Origin: Alteromonas lipotrueiana
GTDB taxonomy: Bacteria > Pseudomonadota > Gammaproteobacteria > Enterobacterales > Alteromonadaceae
Assembly (NCBI RefSeq): GCF_019249245.1
Contig: NZ_JAESDK010000014.1
Span: forward strand, 1-64,000
Reading direction: 5' to 3'
Length of the DNA stretch: 64,000 nucleotides
A program made the translations under genes and the position numbers. The notes below the pieces were generated by a model, which was given only the letters and a program-made list of their open reading frames with translations, ran no database searches and was not told the DNA's origin. Below, piece by piece: positions 8,730-18,126 of the stretch (positions are counted from its first letter, which is position 1; every line of letters starts with the position of its first letter).

Positions 8730-9875
8730 ATGAAGCACATTTTTTTGTCGTTGGCGGCAATTGTGTCGGCCGTGATTTTGGCGGGCTGCTCACCAGAGCC
8801 TGAATCAGAGTCGGCGAAGCAGGGGCAGCAAAAGCCCCCGGCTACGGCGGTGTCGGTGGTGTCTATAGAATCGACGACGGTGCCGGATATATTGTCACTA
8901 CCTGGTCGGGTTACTGCGTTTCAGCAGTCGCAGGTTCGTCCGCAGGTTGCAGGCGTTATTACGGAGCGCCTGTTTGAAGAAGGCGCTGTCGTAGAAAAAG
9001 GCCAACAGTTGTATCAAATTAATGATGCGCGTTATAAAGCTGAGCTGGCCAGCGCCAAAGCCGATCTGAAAAGTGCTGAGGCAAACTTAAAGACACTAAA
9101 GGCCAAAGAAACACGATACAAAGATTTATTATCCAGAAATTCGGTCAGCGAACAGGAATACGATGATGTTGTGGCGCAAACCGATCAGGCCGATGCTCAA
9201 ATTGCGGTGGCTCAGGCAGCGATAGAGCTGGCCCGTGTAAACGTAGACTATACCAAGGTGTATGCACCTATTAACGGACAAATTAGCCGCTCGTACGTAA
9301 CCGAAGGCACACTGGTCACTGCCAATCAGTCTCAGGAGCTGGCCACGATTACTCAGCTGGATCCTGTGTTTGTTGATATGCAAAACTCGGGTAAAGCTAT
9401 TGTAGAATTACGTCGCTCTATGCAGGGCAACAATGCAATGCCGGTAGAGATTGTACTGGACGAAGCCAGCGATACGCTTTACGAAAAACAAGGGACATTA
9501 AAATTCTCAGAAGTGACCGTGGATGAGAGTACGGGAAGTGTAACGCTGCGCGCCGTGGTTCCGAATCCCGATAGCGTACTGATGCCAGGTTTGTTTGTTA
9601 AAACCAATGTGATCAAATCGCGAAAGCAGGGACTGCTGGTACCACAGCGTGCAACGATGCGTCAGCAAGACGGCTCATTAATGGTTTATGTGGTCGACAC
9701 CAACAATACCGTGCAGGCCCGCACGCTTGAGGTAGTTCGAAGCTATCAAAGTCAGTATTTGGTAACCGCCGGTGTATCAAGCGGTGATAGCGTTATCATT
9801 GAAGGTTACCAAAAGGTAAAGCCTGGCGCACAGGTTACCCCCCAACCCTGGAAGCAAGGCTCGCAAGGGCGCTAA
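8730..9875 (+). CDS. acrA: RND efflux periplasmic adaptor lipoprotein (AcrA-like)
   Basis: 381 aa membrane-fusion protein linking an RND pump to an outer-membrane channel. A lipoprotein signal peptide ends at the lipobox LAGC (Cys at about residue 20). Then come the barrel-sandwich/lipoyl half (RPQVAGVITERLFEEGAVVEKGQ), a helical hairpin at about 95-165 and the second lipoyl half (VYAPINGQIS), followed by beta-barrel and membrane-proximal domains. The reading frame is open to 8466, but I start at the ATG at 8730, which gives a proper signal peptide and lies downstream of the predicted transcription start. It is followed by the pump gene after 27 bp. Confidence 0.93.
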   Translation: MKHIFLSLAAIVSAVILAGCSPEPESESAKQGQQKPPATAVSVVSIESTTVPDILSLPGRVTAFQQSQVRPQVAGVITERLFEEGAVVEKGQQLYQINDARYKAELASAKADLKSAEANLKTLKAKETRYKDLLSRNSVSEQEYDDVVAQTDQADAQIAVAQAAIELARVNVDYTKVYAPINGQISRSYVTEGTLVTANQSQELATITQLDPVFVDMQNSGKAIVELRRSMQGNNAMPVEIVLDEASDTLYEKQGTLKFSEVTVDESTGSVTLRAVVPNPDSVLMPGLFVKTNVIKSRKQGLLVPQRATMRQQDGSLMVYVVDTNNTVQARTLEVVRSYQSQYLVTAGVSSGDSVIIEGYQKVKPGAQVTPQPWKQGSQGR

Positions 9876-9902
9876 ACCACTAACTGGCAGGAATGTGTAT
9901 CT

Positions 9903-12900
9903 ATGGCACGCTTTTTTATTGATCGACCCGTCTTTGCCTGGGTTTTGGCAATTATCACTATGCTTGCTGGGGTATTGGCAATTAACAACTTGCCAATTGA
10001 GCAGTACCCGAAGGTCGCTCCGCCTTCGGTTTCTATCAATGCCAGCTATCCTGGGGCTTCTGCCAAAAGTGTCGAGAACTCAGTGACACAGGTTGTAGAG
10101 CAAAATCTTAACGGTATTGATAATCTGCGTTATTTTTCTTCCAGCTCTCAGCGCGGCAGTATGTCAATTACCCTGACCTTTGAGCCGGGCACCGACCCAG
10201 ACACAGCCCAGGTGCAAACCCAGAACAAAGTTCAAAGCGCAGTATCGTTATTGCCAGCCTCTGTACAACAACAAGGTGTCACGGTTACCAAGTCTAACGA
10301 TGCCTTCGCACTGGTCATCGGTTTTTATTCAACCGATGAAAAACAGTCGCAGTTTGATTTAAGTGATTTGCTGGTATCTGAATTTCGAGATCCTATATCG
10401 CGAGTAAACGGGGTCGGCAGTGTTCGTGTCTTTGGTGCCCAACGTTCGATGCGCGTGTGGCTTAATCCTAATGAACTTTATAGCTTTAATCTGACGCCGG
10501 TAGATGTACAGCAAGCGCTGAAAACTCAAAATACGGATGTGTCAGCCGGGCAACTCGGCGGCATGCCGGCGGTAGATAACCAGCAAATTAATGCCACTAT
10601 TCAGGCGCAATCGTTGCTACAAACGGTTGAAGATTTTGAGAATATTATTTTACGGGTTAATACCGATGGTTCACAGGTGCGTCTTAAAGATGTAGCACGT
10701 GTTGAACTGGGCTCGCAAACCTACGGTTATATTACCCGCTATAAAGGCAAGCCTGCGTCGGGCATGGCCGTTAGTTTGGCCTCTGGCGCTAACGCGCTGG
10801 ATACCATAGAGCGGGTTAAACAGCGAATTGCCGAATTAGGCGGACAAATTCCTGATGGCGTAGAAGTGGTTTACCCGGTCGACTCTTCGCCCTTTATAGA
10901 ATTGTCTATTGAGTCGGTAGTAAAAACTTTAATTGAAGCGGTGGTACTGGTCTTTTTAGTCATGCTGCTGTTTTTGCAAAACTGGCGAGCAACGCTCATC
11001 CCCACTATTGCTGTACCGGTTGTGTTGTTAGGCACCTTTGCGGTGCTGTATGCGTTTGGCTTTAGCATAAATGTGCTGACTATGTTTGCTATGGTACTGG
11101 CTATTGGCTTGTTAGTGGATGATGCCATTGTGGTGGTGGAAAATGTTGAACGTATCATGGAAGAAGAAGGTTTATCCCCCAAAGAAGCCACTAAAAAGTC
11201 GATGGGACAAATTACCAGTGCTTTGGTAGGAATTGCGGCGGTGCTCTCTACGGTATTTATTCCGATGGCATTTTTCAGCGGTTCAGCCGGTTCTATTTAT
11301 CGACAATTTTCAATCACTATAGTATCGGCCATGGCCTTCTCGGTATTGGTGGCCATTATTTTATCACCGTCGTTATGTGCAACATTGCTCAAAAAGCACG
11401 ATCCGGAAAAAAACCGGGATAAAGGCTTCGCGGGTTGGTTTAATCGCAATTTTAATAAAGGGCGTGATCGTTATCAGCGTGCAACCACCCATATGGCGCA
11501 CCGATTTAAGCGGTATCTGGCGGTGTATGGGGTACTGGTTGCCGGCATGGTGTTTATTTTTATGCGTTTACCAGGGGCGTTTTTACCTAACGAAGATCAG
11601 GGCAGCTTGATGGTACTGCTTAGTACTCCGCCAGGCTCTACCGCTGAGCGTACTTTAGAGTCGGTAAAAGAAGTTGAAGAATTTTTCTTAGAAGAAAAAG
11701 GTGATGTAACCCACGACTTATTTACTGTTGTAGGCTTTAGTTTTGCCGGCGCGGCGCAAAATGCTGCCATGGGCTTTGTGCATTTGAATGACTGGAGCGA
11801 GCGTGATGAATCGCAAAGTGCGTTTGCTATTCTTCAGGATGCCTTTAAACAATTCAGTCAGATAAAAGATGCCCAGGCTTTTCCGATTATGCCGCCTCCT
11901 ATTCGTGAGCTGGGCAATGCTACGGGCTTTAATATGCAGTTAGTCGATCGTGCCAGTCAAGGACACGAAGCTTTAATGAATGCCCGTAACCAGTTATTGG
12001 GTATGGCTTCGCAATCAGACAAACTTAACGGTGTGCGGCCCAATGGTTTAAGCGATGTGCCCCAATTTAAAATTGATATCGACAACGAGAAAGCGGCGGC
12101 ACTGGGCGTGTCACTAAGCGATATTAATAATTCGTTGCAACTGGCCTGGGGCTCAGCCTATGTAAATGACTTTATCGATGATGGGCGTATTAAGCGGGTT
12201 TATATGCAAGCTGATGCACCGTATCGCATGAACCCAGAAGATCTCGACAGTTGGTATGTGCGCAACAAAGCCGGTGAAATGGTGGCATTCAGCTCTTTTT
12301 CTACCTCTAGCTGGGAATATGGCTCACCAAAGTTAGAGCGCTTCAATGGCATATCGTCGGTTAATGTACAGGGCAGTCCGGCGCCGGGCGTGTCTACCGG
12401 TGAAGCTATGGATGAAATGCAACGACTGGTGAAGCAATTACCCCAGGGTTTTGACTTAGCCTGGTCAGGGTTGTCGTTTGAAGAAAAAGCCGCAGGCTCC
12501 CAAGCGCCTATGCTGTATGCAATTTCTATTTTGGTCGTATTTTTATGTTTGGCTGCATTATACGAAAGCTGGTCAGTACCTTTTGCCGTTATGCTGGTGG
12601 TGCCACTGGGTATTTTGGGCTCAGTAGTGGCCGCTTTCTTGTTTGGTCTGCCCAACGATGTGTATTTACAAGTGGCGTTTTTGACCACGGTAGGTCTGGC
12701 GGCCAAAAATGCAATATTGATCGTAGAGTTTGCTAAAGAAGAGCTTGAGAAAGGAACCGACTTGATGGATGCAGTAGCCATTGCTGCCAAACAACGCTTT
12801 CGTCCTATTTTAATGACTTCTATGGCATTTATCTTAGGGGTTACGCCACTAGCCTTAGCCAGCGGCGCAGGGGCGACCAGTCAAAACGCCATAGGTATTG

Positions 12901-13013
12901 CCGTGATGGGCGGTATGCTGGCAGCCACGTTCCTGGCGATTTTCTTTGTGCCAATGTTCTATGTAGCGGTCGAACGCTTGTTTCATAAAGAACACAGCCA
13001 TAAAGATAAATAA
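9903..13013 (+). CDS. acrB: RND multidrug efflux pump, HAE1 (AcrB-like)
   Basis: 1036 aa, the normal length for AcrB. Twelve membrane segments and two large periplasmic loops are apparent. The proton-relay residues are present: the Asp pair in GLLVDDAIVVVENV (TM4) and the Lys in GLAAKNAILIVEFA (TM10). It uses the proton gradient to expel drugs, bile-like compounds or dyes through AcrA and a TolC-type channel. No channel gene follows, so it probably uses a TolC encoded elsewhere. It is co-transcribed with the adaptor gene and ends at a strong terminator. Confidence 0.96.
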   Translation: MARFFIDRPVFAWVLAIITMLAGVLAINNLPIEQYPKVAPPSVSINASYPGASAKSVENSVTQVVEQNLNGIDNLRYFSSSSQRGSMSITLTFEPGTDPDTAQVQTQNKVQSAVSLLPASVQQQGVTVTKSNDAFALVIGFYSTDEKQSQFDLSDLLVSEFRDPISRVNGVGSVRVFGAQRSMRVWLNPNELYSFNLTPVDVQQALKTQNTDVSAGQLGGMPAVDNQQINATIQAQSLLQTVEDFENIILRVNTDGSQVRLKDVARVELGSQTYGYITRYKGKPASGMAVSLASGANALDTIERVKQRIAELGGQIPDGVEVVYPVDSSPFIELSIESVVKTLIEAVVLVFLVMLLFLQNWRATLIPTIAVPVVLLGTFAVLYAFGFSINVLTMFAMVLAIGLLVDDAIVVVENVERIMEEEGLSPKEATKKSMGQITSALVGIAAVLSTVFIPMAFFSGSAGSIYRQFSITIVSAMAFSVLVAIILSPSLCATLLKKHDPEKNRDKGFAGWFNRNFNKGRDRYQRATTHMAHRFKRYLAVYGVLVAGMVFIFMRLPGAFLPNEDQGSLMVLLSTPPGSTAERTLESVKEVEEFFLEEKGDVTHDLFTVVGFSFAGAAQNAAMGFVHLNDWSERDESQSAFAILQDAFKQFSQIKDAQAFPIMPPPIRELGNATGFNMQLVDRASQGHEALMNARNQLLGMASQSDKLNGVRPNGLSDVPQFKIDIDNEKAAALGVSLSDINNSLQLAWGSAYVNDFIDDGRIKRVYMQADAPYRMNPEDLDSWYVRNKAGEMVAFSSFSTSSWEYGSPKLERFNGISSVNVQGSPAPGVSTGEAMDEMQRLVKQLPQGFDLAWSGLSFEEKAAGSQAPMLYAISILVVFLCLAALYESWSVPFAVMLVVPLGILGSVVAAFLFGLPNDVYLQVAFLTTVGLAAKNAILIVEFAKEELEKGTDLMDAVAIAAKQRFRPILMTSMAFILGVTPLALASGAGATSQNAIGIAVMGGMLAATFLAIFFVPMFYVAVERLFHKEHSHKDK

Positions 13014-13034
13014 ACGGTATGTCTGATGTAAAAG

Positions 13035-13060
13035 ACGGTCCTTAGCAGGGCCGTTTTTTT
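13035..13060 (+). terminator. Terminator of the efflux operon
   Basis: ACGGTCC-TTAGCA-GGGCCGT is a 7-bp stem with one G-T pair, followed by a run of seven T. It starts about 20 nt after the pump stop codon. Confidence 0.9.
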
Positions 13061-13174
13061 GACCGGTAATCGGCTGTGCTGAGTCGTTTACGACTAATCG
13101 CTTATGTATACGGGTGAATAAAAACCAGTTTGTATGGCATGATAAACCCCTATTAGTAAGCGAGGGATGTTTGC

Positions 13175-15016
13175 ATGACACTATCACTACCACCTGCACC
13201 ACGCTGGCAGAAACTGTTGAAATCAGGATGTAGGGTATTTGTGGGTGGCCACGCCAGCGTACCTCATGCATTAGTCCGAAATCTCATCGATAATAGCCAG
13301 GGTTTTAGTGATATTGAGTTGGTTCACGGGCTGGCCTTAGGCGAGACGCCGTGGGCAAAAGAAGAATACCGACGCTTGTTTAAAGTCAATACGTTTTTTA
13401 TTGGTGGCGACGAGGTACGGCGCGCGGTAGATGAAGGCCGGGCAGACTATACCCCGTGTTTTTTATCTGAAATTTCCAGCTTATTTACCGACGGGACTTT
13501 GCCCCTGGATGCGGTGCTTGTTAATGTCAGCCCGCCAGATGAATTTGGTTATTGTTCTTTAGGGGCATCCGTTGATATCAGCATGTCGGCAGTACGTCAT
13601 ACCAAACTTATCATCGCGCAAATAAATGACCAGGTGCCTCGAACCGCTGGGCATTCGTATGTACACCTTAGCGAAATCAGCGCGTGTATTGAGGCCAGTG
13701 AGCCGCTGGTATCGGTTCAGCCGCCCCCGGTCGATACGCAAGCCGAACGCATCGGTCAGTACGTATCAATGCTGGTAGATAATGGTGCCACGTTGCAGTT
13801 TGGTATTGGCAAAATTCCCAGTGCCACATTAAAGTATCTTTGCCAGCACAAAGATCTGGGTATTCATAGCGAGATGCTGACCGACAGTATTATAACGCTT
13901 ATTGAGTCTGGCGCCGTTACCAACCGGCTTAAAACCTTTCACCCGGGAAAGGTGGTGACCAGCTTTGCTATTGGTAGCCAGCGCCTTTATGATTTTATCA
14001 ACAACAACCCGCATATCGAATTTTACGCCAGTAGCTATGTGAATAAGCCTACGAATATTGCAAAAAACGACAATATGGTGGCTATAAACAGCGCTTTGGA
14101 AGTTGATTTGACCGGTCAGGTAGTTGCCGATTCTATTGGCCATGATTTTTATTCAGGCATCGGCGGGCAAGTTGACTTTGTGACCGGGGCTTCTATCAGC
14201 AAAGGTGGAAAACCTATTATCGCGCTGCCTTCAACCGCAAAAAATGAAACAATCTCACGTATTGTTCCCAGTATTACCGAAGGTGCCGGGGTGGTTACCT
14301 CGCGAGGTAATGTTCACTATGTGGTCACCGAATACGGGGTTGCCTCACTAAAAGGCAAAAGCATTCGTGAACGTGCATTAGAGCTGATTCGGGTGGCGCA
14401 TCCAAAGTTCAGAGCGACACTATTAGAACAGGTCAGAACCCACTATTGGGTGCCGCATTATCAGGCCAAGTATCCGACTGATATCCCGGAGTTGGGCGTC
14501 ATTCAGCTACAAAGAATGCATATTCATAATGAAACATTCTATTTGCGCCCCTTAAACCCTGCGGACGAACGTCGGCTGCAGGAATTTTTTTATTCGCATA
14601 CAAAAGAAACCCTGCGACTGCGCTATAACTACGACCCCAAACAAATGTCGCGCGAAAAATCCTGTGATTTGGTCAGTGTTGATCAAAGTCAGGATGCCGC
14701 ATTGTGTATTGTTCGCCAGGATGGTTCGCGTATTACTATTCATGCGGTAGGCCGTTTTTACTACTTTGCCCACGACAACACCTGTGAAGTGGCATTTGTA
14801 ACCCGCGAAACCCATCAGGGTAAAGGGATGGCCAAGCGCTTATTAGCACAGTTAATTGACATTGCGAGACAGCGTAACATTGACAAAATGATGGCCTACG
14901 TCGTGGCAGCGAACAAACCTATGATAAACATTTTTGAACAAAACAATTTTAAACGGGTATTTAGCAGCGATCCAAGTGATGTCGAGCTGGTGCTTAACCT
15001 TAAGGATGATGAATAA
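13175..15016 (+). CDS. Acetyl-CoA hydrolase/transferase fused to a GNAT acetyltransferase
   Basis: 613 aa with two domains. Residues about 1-445 are an acetyl-CoA hydrolase/CoA-transferase (family I CoA-transferase fold; the C-terminal-domain hallmark EYGVASLKGKSIRERA is at about 388-403). Residues about 450-612 are a GNAT N-acetyltransferase with the acetyl-CoA pyrophosphate loop THQGKGMAKRLL. Such fusions are known by annotation, but their substrate is not settled. Plausible roles are CoA transfer or thioester hydrolysis combined with protein or small-molecule acetylation; this is inference. GCGAGGG precedes the ATG. The stop codon TAA overlaps the ATG of the deacetylase gene by one base (TAATG), indicating translational coupling. 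Confidence 0.9.
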   Translation: MTLSLPPAPRWQKLLKSGCRVFVGGHASVPHALVRNLIDNSQGFSDIELVHGLALGETPWAKEEYRRLFKVNTFFIGGDEVRRAVDEGRADYTPCFLSEISSLFTDGTLPLDAVLVNVSPPDEFGYCSLGASVDISMSAVRHTKLIIAQINDQVPRTAGHSYVHLSEISACIEASEPLVSVQPPPVDTQAERIGQYVSMLVDNGATLQFGIGKIPSATLKYLCQHKDLGIHSEMLTDSIITLIESGAVTNRLKTFHPGKVVTSFAIGSQRLYDFINNNPHIEFYASSYVNKPTNIAKNDNMVAINSALEVDLTGQVVADSIGHDFYSGIGGQVDFVTGASISKGGKPIIALPSTAKNETISRIVPSITEGAGVVTSRGNVHYVVTEYGVASLKGKSIRERALELIRVAHPKFRATLLEQVRTHYWVPHYQAKYPTDIPELGVIQLQRMHIHNETFYLRPLNPADERRLQEFFYSHTKETLRLRYNYDPKQMSREKSCDLVSVDQSQDAALCIVRQDGSRITIHAVGRFYYFAHDNTCEVAFVTRETHQGKGMAKRLLAQLIDIARQRNIDKMMAYVVAANKPMINIFEQNNFKRVFSSDPSDVELVLNLKDDE

Positions 15017-15957
15017 TGACCGTGAGAATTTATCGGGGGCGCGATTGTGCTCTTCATGACATGGGTTACGATCATCCAGAGTCGCCAGAACGGCTGTATG
15101 CTATTAATGATCAGCTTATTGCATCCGGACTGGAAATGAGCTGCGAACATGCTGATGCAAAGCCCGCCACCCAACAACAATTGTATCTGGCTCATGCCCC
15201 TGAGTATGTAGATAACCTGTTCGCCAAAGCCCCCACCCAGGATTTAATTTGGTTTGACGAAGAAACAGGTATGATGAATAAAACTCTGAGCGCAATGTGC
15301 TATGCAGCGGGGGCAGCGTGTGAGGCGGTAGACTGGACTATGAAAGGCCAGGACCGTCAGGCCTTTTGTATGGTGCGGCCGCCCGGCCATCATGCCGAAA
15401 AAAACAAAGCGATGGGTTTTTGTTTCATCAACAATACGGCGCTGGCGGCTAAATATGCATTAAAGCATCACGATATTGATCGGGTCGCCATTGTCGACTT
15501 TGATGTTCACCACGGCAATGGCACCGAACATATTATAAAAGACGACAAACGTATTTTATTGTGTTCATCGTTCGAACACCCGCTTTATCCTTTTAGTGAC
15601 CCGCAACACACCAGCTCTAATACTGTGGCGGTGCCTTTACCACCGGGGGCTAATGGAGAGCAATATCGAAAGGCGGTGTCGGGCTGGTTTACGGCTCTGG
15701 ATAACTTTGCTCCACAGCTAATTATTATCTCTGCCGGATTTGACGCCCACGCTGAAGATCCCATGGCGCACTTACGCTTAACCGAAGACGATTATAAGTG
15801 GCTAAGCTACCAGATTCGCAAATTAGCTGATAAACATTGTTGTGGCCGGATAGTAAGCAGCTTAGAAGGCGGCTACTGCTTAAGTGCACTGGGGCGCAGT
15901 GTGGTTGCACACCTTAAGGGCCTAAGTGGCGATGGCATTGAAACCGGGGGCGCCTGA
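15016..15957 (+). CDS. Histone-deacetylase-family (class II-like) deacetylase
   Basis: 313 aa, a complete arginase/deacetylase-fold domain. The catalytic His pair is His125-His126 in RPPGHHAE. Zinc ligands are Asp163 and His165 in DFDVHHGNG and Asp243 in SAGFDAH. The transition-state Tyr287 is in LEGGYCL. The wording matches bacterial class II HDAC-like amidohydrolases, which remove acetyl or other acyl groups from lysine, polyamines or small amides. No signal peptide is present. It is coupled to the upstream acetyltransferase fusion through a one-base overlap, so the two probably act on the same acetyl pool or substrate with opposing activities (inference). Confidence 0.93.
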   Translation: MTVRIYRGRDCALHDMGYDHPESPERLYAINDQLIASGLEMSCEHADAKPATQQQLYLAHAPEYVDNLFAKAPTQDLIWFDEETGMMNKTLSAMCYAAGAACEAVDWTMKGQDRQAFCMVRPPGHHAEKNKAMGFCFINNTALAAKYALKHHDIDRVAIVDFDVHHGNGTEHIIKDDKRILLCSSFEHPLYPFSDPQHTSSNTVAVPLPPGANGEQYRKAVSGWFTALDNFAPQLIIISAGFDAHAEDPMAHLRLTEDDYKWLSYQIRKLADKHCCGRIVSSLEGGYCLSALGRSVVAHLKGLSGDGIETGGA

Positions 15958-15958
15958 G

Positions 15959-16486
15959 CTATCGGGCATCACAAAAACAACCCTGGGCCTGCGATATAAC
16001 AGCACCTGCCGGCTGATAATCTCCTTGGGCCTTTTCAGCAATAGTGCCAAGTAGTGTTTTACCGGTGACACAGCCATACCCAAGGGCATAAGGGCCCAGA
16101 TAGCGTAACCGGCTCTGCGCATCAATAACCACCACTACAGGCGTCATGGCAAATAGCTTTGATAAGTTATCGGGCAGGGCGTCAATAGTCATTGTGTGTA
16201 GCGTAAAGTCAGGTAAAGCCTCATTAAGCTGTACCTGATGAGGTATACTTAACCTCTCACAAAAACAGTTGTTTTGATTACTCAGGTGTACAATGGCCGG
16301 CGTTTTCACCCCGGCTTTAATTAACGCCGTAACAATCTGGCTATCAAACGCAGGATTTGCTGCTGCAGTGTTTAAGCGCAAGTCAGGGTCAAATGCAGTC
16401 AGTTGCTTATCACTATAAAGCCATAGACCTGTTAATAAAGAACCCGCCCACACGAGCACCAATACATACCCTACCTTTTTTTTCAC
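15959..16486 (-). CDS. Membrane-anchored protein with two CFC motifs (probably DUF6436, thioredoxin-like)
   Basis: 175 aa. An N-terminal hydrophobic anchor (about residues 5-25) is followed by a presumably periplasmic domain. A Cys-Phe-Cys motif occurs in QNNCFCERL (about 73-81) and again at the very C-terminus (GCFCDAR), with a further Cys in GYGC. The central [23 protein letters not shown] reads like the core strands of a thioredoxin fold. I believe it belongs to DUF6436, from memory. The start is GTG, overlapping the chemoreceptor stop codon as GTGA, so translation is coupled. Its 3' end nearly abuts the convergent deacetylase gene (1 bp). Redox or metal sensing alongside the chemoreceptor is a possibility, not shown. 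Confidence 0.7.
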   Translation of the reverse strand: MKKKVGYVLVLVWAGSLLTGLWLYSDKQLTAFDPDLRLNTAAANPAFDSQIVTALIKAGVKTPAIVHLSNQNNCFCERLSIPHQVQLNEALPDFTLHTMTIDALPDNLSKLFAMTPVVVVIDAQSRLRYLGPYALGYGCVTGKTLLGTIAEKAQGDYQPAGAVISQAQGCFCDAR

Positions 16487-17964
16487 CGGTCAGTGAAACC
16501 CTGAAGTGCCTCTTGCATGGAACGGTTAAGATCCGTTAAACGCGTTACCTGGTCTTGTAATTGTACGGCATTATCAGAACTTTCAGCGGTTACCTCGGTG
16601 ATACGAGAGGTACTTTGCGCAATGGCGGCCGTGGCGGCCTCTTGTTCCACTGCCGCTGCCGAAACCTGGGTCATGAAGTTGGTGGACACATCCATTTTTT
16701 TAGCAATTTCACCCATGGAGTCGCTTACCTGGGTACTTTGTGAATGCGCGGTTCCGACCAGTTCGATACTTTCCTGCATCTGGGCAACCGAGCGGGCGGT
16801 ACTTTGTACCAGCTGCTCGGTATCTTGTGTGATTTCTTCCGCGCTTTGTTTAGAGCGAATCGCCAGCGTGCGGACTTCATCAGCAACCACGGCAAAACCT
16901 CTGCCATGTTCTCCGGCACGAGCAGATTCAATGGCGGCATTAAGCGCAAGTAAATTAGTTTGTTCAGCAATGGCTGTAATAGAACGCATTGCGTTGGCGG
17001 TATCACTGCAGCGACGATTCAGTTCTTCATTGGTGCGGGCAGCTTCAGACAGCGTTTGCTTTAACGAGGCAACGGTCTGGCCGGCAGTATGTATTGCTTG
17101 CTGTGAGTCGTGTATATGCTGTTGGGTTGTAGAGTTTAATTCATGGGCCTGGTGTATTTGCTCGGTCGCCTGACCCATGCCTACCGCCATTTCCTCACTC
17201 GCTGTAGAGATATTAGTGATTTCTGAATTGGTCTGCATACTGGTTTTTCGCATAGAATCTGCAGCCTCAGACAAGGTGGTACAAGCTTTATTTACATCAT
17301 GGGCAAGTGCACCCGACTGATTAACCAGCTGCGATATTTTTTGAATTAGACTGGCGAAATGCTTACCATTTATGCTTTGCGTACCTATTGATACATTTAA
17401 ATTAATGCGTCCGTCAGCCTGATGTATCTTTTCAATAGCCTCACGAACCTCTAACCCTGCAATTCCTTCTTTTAGCGACTTATGTGCCATAAACATAAGT
17501 AGGCAGCCTTCACTCACTGCAAAAGCTGCGTGTAGTAACAGCATCGAAATGTTCACATGACCTTGTTCAAAAATAAAAACTTCAAGCCCCTGAATTTGAA
17601 GTACAAAAAAGCCAATATGATGCACGGCTATGGTGAGGGTACTGACAAGCAACACTTTCCAGTCACGAAAATAAACCAGAAATGCCAGGAGTACAAAAAC
17701 CTGAAAGTGCATTTCAATCAAGCCATAGGTTTGATGAATATGCAGCGCGGCCATAAGTTGTACGCCAATAGCCAGAGTAATGCGGCATAATTGACTGTCA
17801 GGGCTGGTAAAACTCAGCAACAAAGGTAAAGCAATAATAGCCAAACCGAATATTACCGGCATTAATATGTCGCCGGTAAAAGCGCCTATTCCAAGAGCAA
17901 GCAGAAACTGAATAATCAGCAAATAGCGAAATATGGTAAGACCATCTTTAATCCAAGGATACAT
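16483..17964 (-). CDS. Methyl-accepting chemotaxis protein with polytopic N-terminus
   Basis: 493 aa. Residues about 1-180 contain six hydrophobic segments in place of the usual periplasmic sensor flanked by two. They include several His ([21 protein letters not shown]). Residues about 200-490 form the coiled-coil cytoplasmic signalling domain with the conserved hairpin tip [37 protein letters not shown]. It should signal through CheW/CheA to the flagellar motor. No clear HAMP domain or C-terminal CheR-binding pentapeptide is seen. Sensing within the membrane (oxygen, redox, quinone or lipophilic ligand) is a guess. It overlaps the CFC-motif gene downstream by 4 bp. Confidence 0.9.
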   Translation of the reverse strand: MYPWIKDGLTIFRYLLIIQFLLALGIGAFTGDILMPVIFGLAIIALPLLLSFTSPDSQLCRITLAIGVQLMAALHIHQTYGLIEMHFQVFVLLAFLVYFRDWKVLLVSTLTIAVHHIGFFVLQIQGLEVFIFEQGHVNISMLLLHAAFAVSEGCLLMFMAHKSLKEGIAGLEVREAIEKIHQADGRINLNVSIGTQSINGKHFASLIQKISQLVNQSGALAHDVNKACTTLSEAADSMRKTSMQTNSEITNISTASEEMAVGMGQATEQIHQAHELNSTTQQHIHDSQQAIHTAGQTVASLKQTLSEAARTNEELNRRCSDTANAMRSITAIAEQTNLLALNAAIESARAGEHGRGFAVVADEVRTLAIRSKQSAEEITQDTEQLVQSTARSVAQMQESIELVGTAHSQSTQVSDSMGEIAKKMDVSTNFMTQVSAAAVEQEAATAAIAQSTSRITEVTAESSDNAVQLQDQVTRLTDLNRSMQEALQGFTDR

Positions 17965-18126
17965 CTATATTCCTTATAGCCAGCAAAGGGGTTGTTGTGA
18001 TCAAACAGGCTATAGCTTAGAAGCATTGGCTAAACTGGCCTAATTACTATTTTTTAATTCACAAATCAGCAGTGATATAGTATAGGCAAAGAAATATCTA
18101 GGGGTCGATTAGACCTAAGATTAGAT

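Noticed and set aside
12200..12790. Long open frame antisense to the efflux pump gene
   Set aside because: Shadow frame produced by the codon bias of the real gene; the RND protein motifs lie on the other strand.
16517..17173. 218-codon frame antisense to the chemoreceptor
   Set aside because: It is the mirror of the Ala/Ser/Glu-rich coiled coil; low-complexity, Cys- and Ser-rich translation without a family.
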